Below, in pieces: positions 6,916 to 15,293 of a stretch of DNA of 64,000 nt. The position numbers were made by a program, and so were the translations under genes. The notes below the pieces were generated by a model. It was given only the letters and a program-made list of their open reading frames with translations. It was not told the origin of the DNA and ran no database searches. Source of the DNA: an uncultured Clostridia bacterium (GTDB lineage: Bacteria; Bacillota; Clostridia; Christensenellales; Aristaeellaceae); NCBI GenBank assembly GCA_934630705.1, contig CAKTWP010000008.1, positions 1 to 64,000 on the forward strand. The letters run 5' to 3'. Position 1 is the first letter of the stretch. Every line of letters begins with the position of its first letter.

Positions 6916-8547
6916 ATGAAAAAGCGGTTTTGGGGGATTGCTGCGGCGCTGGTGCTGGCCCTGTGCCTGACGCAGGCCACGGCGCTGGCGGCGGCTGTGC
7001 CCGGCACACAATGGAAGGATTACGCGGCGGACGCCTTTGCCGGCGGCACGGGCACGGAAGCGGATCCCTATCTGATTGAAACCCCGGCGCAGCTGGCCAA
7101 GCTGGCCAAGGATGTGAGCAACCGGCAGGATTATGCGGGCGCTTATTTCCGCCTGGAGGCGGATTTGGATCTGAGCGCCCATCGCTGGAATCCCATCGGC
7201 GTGTTCGCCTGGCAGCCCAGCGGCGCTACTGCCTCCACCCCCTTCCGGGGCTTCCTGGATGGCAATAACAAAAAGATTACCGGCCTGATCGTGAGCGAAA
7301 AAAACGGTAAGAATGCTGCCGGCCTTTTTGGCAGCATTCGTAAAAGCAGCGCCAATGGCAAAACGGGCGTGCAGGATCTGACCATTAAAAACGCCTATAT
7401 CGAAGCCAGCGACGACGGCCTGATGGAAAGCAGCGCCGGCATTCTGGCCGGCTATGTGCTGGCCAATGACGGCTGCACCATCGAATTTACCAACGTGACC
7501 GTTTCGGGCACCATGCGCATGTCCTCTGATCAGGGCTTCATGATTGCCGGCGGGCTGCTGGGCAATGTCTCCCGGGCGACGGTGAAGGGCTGCCAGGCGC
7601 TGGATATGGATATACAGGCCAACAGCAATTCGGGCGGCTTTGTGGGCATGGACAGCGGCAGCCAATATCAGCAGTGCCGCGCTACTGGCAAGCTCAGCGG
7701 CGGCTGGACCCTGGGCGGCTTTGCAGGCTACGGGCAGTGCTCGGATCTGAACAACCCCTCCACCTCCGCCTCCTCCTTTACCCGCTGCTATGCCGATGTG
7801 GACGTAAGGGGCGACGACTGGCGGCTGGGTGGCTTTGCCGGGCTGCTGGAAAACGGACGGATTGAAAACAGCGCCGCCATGGGCGATGTGAAGAGCAAGG
7901 TGACGGATTGGGAGCCCCGGGTGGGCGCACTGGTTGGCGAGGCTACCAACGCCACCATCAACCGCAGCCATTCCGCCAGCAAGCTGATCGTGGAAAGGGA
8001 CGACAGCGTCGGCGGCGTGAGCGGCCGCTGCGATGGCGTTGCCATGAGCGAGGTTTCCTTTGACATTGAGAAGAATCCGGATCTGAAGCCCTTCGGCACC
8101 ATGGCCGGCGATGCCAGCGGCTCGGCTGCCAGAGCAGAAAGCCAGAAGGTGCTTTCCAACATCTGCCGGGATTATTACTTCGGCGGCCACATCTGGGGCG
8201 ACAAGATGATTGTGGACCGGGAGCCCACCTGCGCCGAGGAAGGCCTGAAATCCAAGCATTGTCAGCGCTGCGATGAGCATGGCGCGGAGGAAATCATCCC
8301 CAAGACCGAGGATCACCAGTTTGCCTGGGTGATCGACCGGCAGCCTGCGGTGGGCGTGGCGGGCAGCAAGCATGAGGAATGCAAGGTCTGCGGCCTGAAG
8401 AAGGACCCCGTGGAAATCCCCGCGCTGAGCGATGGCTCCTACGATGTGCCCCGGACCGGCGACCAGGCGAACCTGCTGCTGTGGGCGGCGGCGCTGCTGC
8501 TGGGCACGGGCCTGCTGATCAGCGCGAAGAAAAAGGCGCATATTTAA
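6916..8547 (+). CDS. Secreted surface protein with GLUG-type repeats and a sortase-like C-terminal signal
   Basis: 543 aa. A signal peptide (MKKRF then a hydrophobic run, cleavage near ALAAA at about residue 25) is followed by GTEADPYLIETPAQLAKLA and FRGFLDGNNKKITGL, typical of right-handed beta-helix/GLUG surface proteins of gut Firmicutes. Several GGFxG blades follow. Near the C-terminus there are CxxC-type pairs (HCQRCDEHG, ECKVCGLKK). The end VPRTGD, a hydrophobic helix and KKKAHI resemble a degenerate LPxTG wall-sorting signal. It is likely anchored to the wall or membrane, and its ligand is unknown. No sortase gene lies in the window. Confidence 0.78.
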   Translation: MKKRFWGIAAALVLALCLTQATALAAAVPGTQWKDYAADAFAGGTGTEADPYLIETPAQLAKLAKDVSNRQDYAGAYFRLEADLDLSAHRWNPIGVFAWQPSGATASTPFRGFLDGNNKKITGLIVSEKNGKNAAGLFGSIRKSSANGKTGVQDLTIKNAYIEASDDGLMESSAGILAGYVLANDGCTIEFTNVTVSGTMRMSSDQGFMIAGGLLGNVSRATVKGCQALDMDIQANSNSGGFVGMDSGSQYQQCRATGKLSGGWTLGGFAGYGQCSDLNNPSTSASSFTRCYADVDVRGDDWRLGGFAGLLENGRIENSAAMGDVKSKVTDWEPRVGALVGEATNATINRSHSASKLIVERDDSVGGVSGRCDGVAMSEVSFDIEKNPDLKPFGTMAGDASGSAARAESQKVLSNICRDYYFGGHIWGDKMIVDREPTCAEEGLKSKHCQRCDEHGAEEIIPKTEDHQFAWVIDRQPAVGVAGSKHEECKVCGLKKDPVEIPALSDGSYDVPRTGDQANLLLWAAALLLGTGLLISAKKKAHI

Positions 8548-8670
8548 AAAAAGAAACAATCAAGCCCTAAACAGCCGCGGCGGCGCATCTGCTGCGGCTG
8601 CTTTTGCATAAGGCGGGTTTGGCGCGTATTCCTTGAGACATTTTCAGGCATTTGCCTAAAAAATATACAT

Positions 8671-8712
8671 TGCCGCCCGGGTGCTGAAAAGCTGAACACC
8701 GGGCGGCTTTTG
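8671..8712 (+). terminator. Terminator after the surface-protein gene
   Basis: GCCGCCCGG(G)TG pairs with CACCGGGCGGC and is followed by TTTTG. A weaker CAGCCGC/GCGGCTG hairpin precedes it at 8571-8604. Confidence 0.7.
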
Positions 8713-8716
8713 TTTA

Positions 8717-8745
8717 TTGTAGAACGCCGGCGGGCTGGATATAAT
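8717..8745 (+). promoter_or_regulatory. Promoter of oleate hydratase
   Basis: TTGTAG (8717-8722), a 17-bp spacer and TATAAT (8740-8745), 59 bases before the ATG. No operator palindrome was noticed. Confidence 0.68.
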
Positions 8746-8803
8746 AAGCGCGTAACCCAATGAACCAACCATTGAAACGCCGAAAGGCAGGAGGTTTTAC
8801 GCT

Positions 8804-10600
8804 ATGTATTATTCCGCTGGCACCTATGAATCCTTCGCACATCCTGAAAAGCCCCAGGGCGTGGATGAAAAATCCGCTTATATCATCGGCACCGGCCTGG
8901 CCGGGCTTACCGCCGCGTTTTATCTGGTTCGCGATGGCCAGATGAAGGGCGAGCGCATTCATCTGCTGGAAAAGCTGGAGCTGGCCGGCGGCAGCTGCGA
9001 TGGCCGCAAGGACGTGACCAAGGGCTTCTTCATGCGCGGCGGCCGGGAAATGGATAACCATTTCGAGGTCATGTGGGACACGTTCCGGGATGTGCCCTCC
9101 ATCGAGACCCCCGGCGTTTCCGTGCTGGATGAATACTATTGGCTCAACAAGCACGATCCCAACTATTCCCTCTGCCGCGCCACGGTGAACCGGGGCGAGG
9201 ATGCGCACACCGATAAGAAATTCAATCTGGATAAGGATTCCGCGTTGGCCCTGTCCAAGCTGTTCATGACCCCGGAAAAGGATTTGGAGGACAAGAAGAT
9301 TTCCGATGTGCTGCCCGATTCCTTCTGGGAGACCAACTTCTGGCTCTATTGGCAGACCATGTTCGCCTTCCAGCGCTGGTCCAGCGCGCTGGAAATGAAG
9401 CGGTATCTGTGCCGCTATGTGCATCATATCGACGGCCTGCCCGATTTCAGCGCCCTGCGGTTCACCAAGTACAACCAGTATGAGAGCATGATTCTGCCGC
9501 TGGTGAAGTATCTGGAAGCCCACGGCGTGCAGATCGAATACGGCATGGATGTGAAAAACGTGGTGATCGACACGGAGGGCGAAAAGAAGGTGGCCCGGCA
9601 GATCGTTTATGAAAAGGACGGCCAGACCCATACCATCGCCCTCGCCGAGAACGACCTGGTGTTCATCACCAACGGCTGCTGCACCGACACCTCCTGCTAT
9701 GGCGATCAGACCCACGCCCCCGATCTGTCCGGCATTGAAAACGGCAAGGGCGAATCCTGGGATATGTGGAAAGCCATTGCGGCTCAGGCCCAGCACGGCG
9801 AGTTTGGCAATCCCGAAGCGTTCTGCTCGGACGTAGACGCCACCAACTGGATGAGCGCCACCGTGGCCACCGCGGATGAGGACGTTATTCGCCACATCAT
9901 GAACATCTGCAAGCGCGATCCCCGGGAGGGCAAGGTGACCACCGGCGGCATCGTCACCGTGAAGGACAGCACGGAAAACTGGTATCTGTCCTGGACCATC
10001 AACCGTCAGCCCCAGTTCAAGGCGCAGGATAAGAACACCGTGCTGGTCTGGCTCTATTCCCTGCATACCGACCGGGAAGGCAATTACGTGAAGAAGCCCA
10101 TGCGGGCCTGCACGGGCGAGGAGGTGTGCCAGGAGTGGCTGTATCACATCGGCGTGCCGGAAGACCGCATTGCGGAGCTGGCCCATAACGCCTGCAACAC
10201 CACCACCTGCTTCATGCCCTACATCAACGCCTTCTTCCAGCCCCGCAAGGAATCCGACCGGCCCAAGGTGGTGCCTGACGGCGCGGTGAACTTCGCCTTT
10301 ATCGGTCAGTTCGCCGAAACGCCCCGGGATACCATCTTCACCACCGAGTATTCGATGCGCACCGGCATGGAGTCCGTGTATACCCTGCTGAATGTGGATC
10401 GCGGCGTGCCTGAGGTCTGGGGCAGCAAATATGACGTGCGGGAGCTGCTCCGCGCCTGCTATTACGCGCTGGATAAAAAGCCCCTTACCGACGCCAAGCT
10501 CTCCCTCATTGAAAAGGAAATGCTGCATATTCTGATGAAGAAGGTGCAGGGCACCGATGTGGAGCTTCTGCTGAAGGAAAGCGGCTTGATTGAAAAGTGA
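8804..10600 (+). CDS. ohyA: Oleate hydratase (MCRA family flavoprotein)
   Basis: 598 aa, the normal size for this family. It adds water to cis-9 double bonds of free fatty acids (oleate to 10-hydroxystearate), usually at the membrane face and with FAD. The FAD-binding GTGLAG lies at residues 29-34, followed by the acidic LLEKLELAGGSCDG and the family signature MRGGREMDNHFEVMWD (about 84-99). The region NFWLYWQTMFAFQRW and many Trp/Tyr residues match MCRA proteins throughout. In gut bacteria this detoxifies unsaturated fatty acids. It is a single-gene transcript between its own promoter and the composite palindrome at 10622. Confidence 0.95.
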   Translation: MYYSAGTYESFAHPEKPQGVDEKSAYIIGTGLAGLTAAFYLVRDGQMKGERIHLLEKLELAGGSCDGRKDVTKGFFMRGGREMDNHFEVMWDTFRDVPSIETPGVSVLDEYYWLNKHDPNYSLCRATVNRGEDAHTDKKFNLDKDSALALSKLFMTPEKDLEDKKISDVLPDSFWETNFWLYWQTMFAFQRWSSALEMKRYLCRYVHHIDGLPDFSALRFTKYNQYESMILPLVKYLEAHGVQIEYGMDVKNVVIDTEGEKKVARQIVYEKDGQTHTIALAENDLVFITNGCCTDTSCYGDQTHAPDLSGIENGKGESWDMWKAIAAQAQHGEFGNPEAFCSDVDATNWMSATVATADEDVIRHIMNICKRDPREGKVTTGGIVTVKDSTENWYLSWTINRQPQFKAQDKNTVLVWLYSLHTDREGNYVKKPMRACTGEEVCQEWLYHIGVPEDRIAELAHNACNTTTCFMPYINAFFQPRKESDRPKVVPDGAVNFAFIGQFAETPRDTIFTTEYSMRTGMESVYTLLNVDRGVPEVWGSKYDVRELLRACYYALDKKPLTDAKLSLIEKEMLHILMKKVQGTDVELLLKESGLIEK

Positions 10601-10621
10601 TGGGTGACAGGGAGATGCGCA

Positions 10622-10775
10622 GGGAACCGCTTTCAGGCGAAAAGTGGTTCCCCGCCTCCTCCGAAAACCTCTTGGGATAAAAACAGGATATCATCCCTAT
10701 CCGCAATGCGCCCCAGATGAGAGAAGAAACAAATGCTGTTTCCTTCATCAGTCTGGGGCGCATTGCGGATTTTTA
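10622..10775. repeat. Composite palindromic intergenic element, copy B
   Basis: Palindrome 1: GGGAACCGCTTT...AAAGTGGTTCCC (10622-10652). CTTGGGATAAAAACAGG follows at 10672. Palindrome 2 has perfect 17-bp arms (10701-10717 and 10752-10768) around a GAGAGAAG-containing loop and ends in GATTTTT. It has the same layout as 4168-4320. Confidence 0.82.
10701..10775 (+). terminator. Terminator after oleate hydratase
   Basis: 17-bp perfect stem (CCGCAATGCGCCCCAGA and its complement) followed by GATTTTT at 10769-10775. Confidence 0.72.
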
Positions 10776-10959
10776 GAAAATCAGCCTAGATCCCTGAGGG
10801 GCTTTCTTTGGGAGAACGCGGGAGCCCTCTCGCATATTCTTCCGTTATTCCTCCGCATCCCTCCCAAAGAGCTTGCCGGAAGCGGCGGCGCATGCTATGA
10901 TAAAGGGGAGGCAAAGAGGCCGATGGAACCAAACCAAGCCATAGGAGGGGATTCACCTG

Positions 10960-11688
10960 ATGAACGCAAACCAAAGCAGCTTCCCGTGCCGCCGCGCGGC
11001 GGCGCTTTTGCTGGCATGCCTGGTCTTTCTGGGGGGCGGCGGTGCGGCGCTGAGCGCCCGCGGGGAAACAAAAGCGCCCGCGGGGCTTTATGCCGGGTCC
11101 CTTTCCGATGCGGAGGTGTTTATCGATCTGCCTGCGCTGCGGCAATACGGCGGATATACCTGCGGGGCCGCCTGCGTGCAGATGCTGATGAACTGGCTTT
11201 TCCCTTATGCGGCCGACCTGAATCTGGCCCAATATGAAGCCCTGCTGGGCACCACGCCGGAGGACGGCACGCCCCCGGACGCCATTCTGGCATTTCTGGA
11301 AGAAAGCGGCGTGGCGTTTGACGCATCCCAGGGCATGACGCTGGATCAGCTGCGGGAATGCCTGGGGAAGGGACAGCCGGTGCTGATGGCGCTGCAGGCC
11401 TGGTCCTCCGCTGAGGACGGCAGCTATAACGTGGACGACCCTGCCGCTGCCGGCACCTATCTGGCCGAGGGGCATTGGGTTATCTGCGTGGGCTATGGCC
11501 AAAGCGGCGATCAGCCCTGCTTCATTTTTAACGATCCCGCCTGCGTAGGCCATGTGCTCATGGATGGGGCGGCGCTGGAACGCCGCTGGATCGATCAGGA
11601 CGCCGCCGGAACGATCTTCGACCATTTCGGCATCGTTATTTGCCAGACCACCGCCTATGACCCTAACTTGCTCTTTTATATGGAATGA
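10960..11688 (+). CDS. Secreted C39-like (papain-fold) peptidase
   Basis: 242 aa. The N-terminal hydrophobic segment (ALLLACLVFLGGGGAAL) is a signal peptide or anchor. The mature domain resembles Peptidase_C39-like proteins: catalytic Cys in GGYTCGAACVQM (about residues 65-76), catalytic His in GHWVICVGYG (about 168-177) and the third residue in FNDPACVGH. Unlike bacteriocin exporters there is no ABC module, so it is a free enzyme or amidase outside the cell with an unknown substrate. AGGAGG precedes the ATG. It stands alone between repeats and the GGGtGRT pair. Confidence 0.78.
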   Translation: MNANQSSFPCRRAAALLLACLVFLGGGGAALSARGETKAPAGLYAGSLSDAEVFIDLPALRQYGGYTCGAACVQMLMNWLFPYAADLNLAQYEALLGTTPEDGTPPDAILAFLEESGVAFDASQGMTLDQLRECLGKGQPVLMALQAWSSAEDGSYNVDDPAAAGTYLAEGHWVICVGYGQSGDQPCFIFNDPACVGHVLMDGAALERRWIDQDAAGTIFDHFGIVICQTTAYDPNLLFYME

Positions 11689-11804
11689 GGGCGGCACGCT
11701 GGCGGCGTCCCTTCCGGTCCCATCCCGTCCCTGTGGGCATAAATCGTCCCGCAAGAAGGGGCAAAAATCTTCTGTTTCCCCTTTTCCGAAATCCGACAAT
11801 ATGT

Positions 11805-11810
11805 TATAAT
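11805..11810 (+). promoter_or_regulatory. -10 box upstream of the GGGtGRT operon
   Basis: TATAAT at 11805-11810 in an AT-richer stretch; no good -35 lies 17 bp upstream, so it may need an activator. Confidence 0.5.
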
Positions 11811-11856
11811 AAAGCGGTGTATGTTCCACAATCAATTGTAAGGAGGACCAGAATCC

Positions 11857-12558
11857 ATGCAATATTCCCGCGAAGTGGAAGAAATGGTATGCGTGATGAA
11901 GGGCCCGAACCATGGCCCCGCTCCCATTCCTGAAGAAGGCAAATGGGTTCAGGCAAAAGAAATCAAGGATATTTCCGGCCTGACTCATGGTATCGGCTGG
12001 TGCGCTCCCCAGCAGGGCGCCTGCAAGCTGACCCTGAACGTGAAAAACGGCATCATTGAAGAAGCGCTGGTGGAGACCATCGGCTGCTCCGGCATGACCC
12101 ATTCCGCCGCCATGGCCAGCGAAATTCTCCCGGGCAAGACCATCCTGGAAGCCCTGAACACCGACCTGGTCTGCGATGCGATCAACACCGCCATGCGCGA
12201 GCTGTTCCTGCAGATCGTGTACGGCCGCACCCAGTCCGCCTTCTCCGATGACGGCCTGGTGATCGGCGCCGGCCTGGAAGACCTGGGCAAGGGCCTGCGG
12301 TCTCAGGTGGGCACGATGTATGGCACCAAGGCCAAGGGCACCCGTTATCTGGAAATGGCCGAAGGCTATGTGATGAAGCTGGCGCTGGATAAGGACAGCC
12401 AGGTTTGCGGCTATCAGTTCCTGAGCCTGGGCAAGATGATGGACGCCATCAAGAAGGGCATGAGCCCCAACGAGGCGTATGAAAAGAATATCGGCACCTA
12501 CGGCCGCTTTAAGGCCGAGGACGGCGCGGTCGCCTGGATCGACCCGCGGAAACAGTAA
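11857..12558 (+). CDS. NifU-like iron-sulfur scaffold-family protein partnered with GGGtGRT
   Basis: 233 aa. It shows NifU/IscU-like features: C49 and C56 (GIGWCAPQQGACK), C77 in ETIGCSGMTHSAAMAS, and C106. This GCxxxTHSAxMAS stretch is the analogue of the NifU GCGSAxxSSS loop. It has no C-terminal NFU domain. Annotation pipelines call this family an iron-sulfur cluster assembly scaffold protein, but its role is not established. It is followed after 18 bases by the GGGtGRT gene, the invariant partner of this subfamily. AAGGAGG lies upstream of the ATG. Confidence 0.82.
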   Translation: MQYSREVEEMVCVMKGPNHGPAPIPEEGKWVQAKEIKDISGLTHGIGWCAPQQGACKLTLNVKNGIIEEALVETIGCSGMTHSAAMASEILPGKTILEALNTDLVCDAINTAMRELFLQIVYGRTQSAFSDDGLVIGAGLEDLGKGLRSQVGTMYGTKAKGTRYLEMAEGYVMKLALDKDSQVCGYQFLSLGKMMDAIKKGMSPNEAYEKNIGTYGRFKAEDGAVAWIDPRKQ

Positions 12559-12576
12559 GAAGGAGGTGCGCTGAAA

Positions 12577-13593
12577 ATGGCTCTGTTTGAAGGTTATGAA
12601 CGGCGTATGCCCCAGCTGCAGCCCGTGCTTGAAAAGTATGGCTTCAAGGATTTTGACGAGCTGAAGGCTTTTAACAACAGCAAGGGCGTGGACGCATACA
12701 AGATCGTGGAAGGCATTCAGCCCATCGCTTTCGAAAACGCCAAGTGGGCCTATGAGCTGGGCGCCGCCATCGCGCTCAAGAAGAACGTGAAGACCGCTGC
12801 CGAAGCCGCCAAGTGCATCGGCGAGGGCCTGCAGGCCTTCTGCATCCCCGGCTCCGTGGCGGATCAGCGCCAGGTGGGCCTGGGCCACGGCAATCTGGGC
12901 GCCATGCTGCTGGATGAAAAGACCGAGTGCTTCGCCTTCCTGGCCGGCCACGAATCCTTCGCCGCCGCCGAGGGCGCCATCGGCATCGCCCGCAACGCCA
13001 ACAAGGTTCGCAAGAACCCCCTGCGCGTGATCCTCAACGGCCTGGGCAAGGACGCCGCCATGATCATCTCCCGCATCAACGGCTTCACCTATGTGCAGAC
13101 CAAGTATGATTATCTCTCCGCCGATGTGAAGGCGGATCACGCCCTGACCGTGGTCAACGAAACCGCGTATTCCTCCGGCGAACGCTCCAAGGTTCGCTGC
13201 TATGGCGCGGATGATGTGCGCGAAGGCGTGGCCATCATGTGGCATGAGGGCGTGGATGTGTCCATCACCGGCAACTCCACCAACCCCACCCGCTTCCAGC
13301 ACCCCGTGGCCGGCACCTATAAGAAGGAATGCTGGGAAGCTGGCAAGCAGTACTTCTCCGTGGCTTCCGGCGGCGGCACCGGCCGCACCCTGCATCCCGA
13401 CAACATGGCCGCCGGCCCTGCCTCCTATGGCATGACCGACACCATGGGCCGTATGCACTCTGACGCGCAGTTCGCCGGCTCCTCCTCCGTGCCCGCTCAC
13501 GTGGAAATGATGGGCCTGATCGGCATGGGCAACAACCCCATGGTCGGCGCGACTGTGGCTGTGGCCGTGGCCGTGGAGGAAGCGCAGAAGTAA
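12577..13593 (+). CDS. GGGtGRT protein
   Basis: 338 aa. The name-giving motif GGGTGR lies at residues 265-270 (ASGGGTGRTLHPDN). The family is conserved in anaerobic Firmicutes and always sits beside the NifU-like gene, but its biochemical function is unknown. There is no signal peptide or membrane segment, so it is cytoplasmic. Conserved Cys residues occur (AAKCIGE, AFCIPG, VRCYG), and the C-terminal AVAVAVE repeat suggests a helical end. A strong GGAGG precedes the ATG. Codon use is strongly biased, suggesting high expression. Confidence 0.88.
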   Translation: MALFEGYERRMPQLQPVLEKYGFKDFDELKAFNNSKGVDAYKIVEGIQPIAFENAKWAYELGAAIALKKNVKTAAEAAKCIGEGLQAFCIPGSVADQRQVGLGHGNLGAMLLDEKTECFAFLAGHESFAAAEGAIGIARNANKVRKNPLRVILNGLGKDAAMIISRINGFTYVQTKYDYLSADVKADHALTVVNETAYSSGERSKVRCYGADDVREGVAIMWHEGVDVSITGNSTNPTRFQHPVAGTYKKECWEAGKQYFSVASGGGTGRTLHPDNMAAGPASYGMTDTMGRMHSDAQFAGSSSVPAHVEMMGLIGMGNNPMVGATVAVAVAVEEAQK

Positions 13594-13681
13594 TCCTTCC
13601 CGGCCGGCCGCGCAGGCACAGGCCATAAAAGGCCGTTCCCCGGGGCAGGTTGGTCCCTGAAAAAGAGAGCATACAATCAGA

Positions 13682-13740
13682 GCATAAAAAGACCTCCTGC
13701 GGCAGAAGAGAAAGCACTGCGGCAGGAGGTCTTTTTATGC
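13682..13740. terminator. Bidirectional terminator between convergent operons
   Basis: The 19-bp perfect arms (13682-13700 and 13722-13740) extend further inward after one mismatch. AAAAAG at the left and CTTTTT at the right give T-runs on both strands. It separates the GGGtGRT gene (+) from the BNR operon (-). Confidence 0.88.
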
Positions 13741-13883
13741 CGGGGACGCGGGGGGAAACGCCGGGGGAAGCAGGCTGTCCCACGGCCGGCGGGGATTGCC
13801 TGCCCCTCAATCGCGGGATCCAGCGCAGGCCGCTTCTCCGGCGGTGGCGCCCGGTTGCCGGGCAGCTGCGGCCGGGCGCAGGA

Positions 13884-15278
13884 TCAATCCGGGCGATGCG
13901 CCGCCGGATCGCGAAAATGCCGGACGGCGTGGAACGTGATCATGTTGCTGTTATGATAGGAATCTGCGCCGTTTATGGCGGTACGGGACAGGATGAGCAG
14001 GTCGTCTCCCACGATCTGCGCATCGGGGTACTGGAAGGCGACCAGGGAGCTGTCCTCTCCGCGCAGATCCACCACCCGCCGGGCAATCCGCCAGGAAACC
14101 AGATCCCGGGATACGGCCACAGAAAGCACATTGCGGGCCGCAGGCCGCGACGGATCATAAAACTCATTGCCAACGGCGATATATGCGTCGCCGTCCCGCA
14201 GGGCCACGAATTTGGAGCTGGCGCCCAGGGGGAAATCCACCACCCGGTCGAAGGCCAGAGGCGCATCCGCCGCCACATAGCGCAGCATCACCGCCTGCCC
14301 CCCACAGGGCCGGGCGGCCGGCTGCTGCAGGCGCAGCAGGTTCACCACGCCCCCGTCCGGCGCGACGAGGGCATTGCCCTCCAGGCAGCCCTTCAGCGGG
14401 CCCTGGGGAAGGCCCGGCCATGTGCGGTCAAAGGCCAAAGGCTGGGTCAAATGCCAGCTGGCGGGGCGGAGCAGATCGGCGTTTGCATCGGCCGAGAGGA
14501 TGCAGCTGTCATGGCCGCCGTGCTCCCATGCGCCATAATCAATGGCAGTATACAGCCTGCCCTGATGGAGAATCACCGGCATGGGGCCCTTATGGGGCCC
14601 GGCCTCCTGGGCGTTGCTGCCGTTAAAAAGGCGAACCGGCGGCGACCAGGAGCGCCCCTCGTCGTCCGACACGCCGATTAGCAGATCGCCATATTCGCAG
14701 GCCATGCCCAGCATATACACCCTGCCCTGATGCCAGAACAGCTTGCCCCAGAAGCAGGGATACAGCTCCGTCAGGTAATCCCAGCTTTCGCCGCCGTCCG
14801 TGGATTCGAAAAGGAGGGTGAGGTTCTGGGCCTGCCTGGGGCCGTAAACATCCATGGTGGCCAGCAGCTTTCCTCCAGGCAGAGCCAGCAGGCCGGGGCT
14901 GCACAGATACCGGCCCGAGAAGGCGTAGGCCTCGTCCTCCGGGTGCAGATAGTTGACTACGCTGCCCGGGCATGCCCCGGTTCGCACCAGCCGTACCCGG
15001 GTTTGCCCGCCGTCCTCCCGGCGCACGGTCACCTCGTAATCCGTCTGGTCTGTCAGGCCGCTTACCCGGGCCTTTTTCCCCTCCAGCGGCTTTTCCTGCC
15101 ATTTTTCCGTTCCCCGGGGCCGATATAGCAGGGTATGCCGGCCCGGAACGCTATCGCGGAATGCCAGCGAAAAGCCGCAGGCCGCAGGAAGAAGCTGGCA
15201 GATAAAAAACCGCTTTGTTTCCTCCTCCGCGTTGAGCAGCGCATACGGCGTATAGCTCCATCTGGAAATGCCCTTCAT
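13884..15278 (-). CDS. BNR-repeat (sialidase-fold) protein 1, cytoplasmic
   Basis: 464 aa. An N-terminal fibronectin-III-like beta domain (about 1-95) precedes a beta-propeller with Asp-box motifs STDGGESWDY and SDDEGRSWSP. No signal peptide is present, so it would act inside the cell on an imported saccharide. The fold is shared by GH33 sialidases and by propeller polysaccharide lyases; the sialidase Arg triad cannot be assigned by eye. The C-terminal block DLLILSRT...NMITFHAVRHFR is homologous to the neighbouring BNR protein 2. It is the last gene of the leftward operon, 15 bases behind BNR 2, with AGGAGG before the ATG. Confidence 0.72.
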   Translation of the reverse strand: MKGISRWSYTPYALLNAEEETKRFFICQLLPAACGFSLAFRDSVPGRHTLLYRPRGTEKWQEKPLEGKKARVSGLTDQTDYEVTVRREDGGQTRVRLVRTGACPGSVVNYLHPEDEAYAFSGRYLCSPGLLALPGGKLLATMDVYGPRQAQNLTLLFESTDGGESWDYLTELYPCFWGKLFWHQGRVYMLGMACEYGDLLIGVSDDEGRSWSPPVRLFNGSNAQEAGPHKGPMPVILHQGRLYTAIDYGAWEHGGHDSCILSADANADLLRPASWHLTQPLAFDRTWPGLPQGPLKGCLEGNALVAPDGGVVNLLRLQQPAARPCGGQAVMLRYVAADAPLAFDRVVDFPLGASSKFVALRDGDAYIAVGNEFYDPSRPAARNVLSVAVSRDLVSWRIARRVVDLRGEDSSLVAFQYPDAQIVGDDLLILSRTAINGADSYHNSNMITFHAVRHFRDPAAHRPD

Positions 15279-15293
15279 CCGTTTCCCTCCTGC

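Noticed and set aside
10960..11688. Bacteriocin-processing ABC exporter
   Set aside because: Only the C39-like domain is present; there is no transmembrane or ATPase module and no precursor peptide nearby.
10786..13626. 946-codon open frame on the minus strand
   Set aside because: Opposite to the C39-like, NifU-like and GGGtGRT genes, which have real ribosome-binding sites and family motifs.
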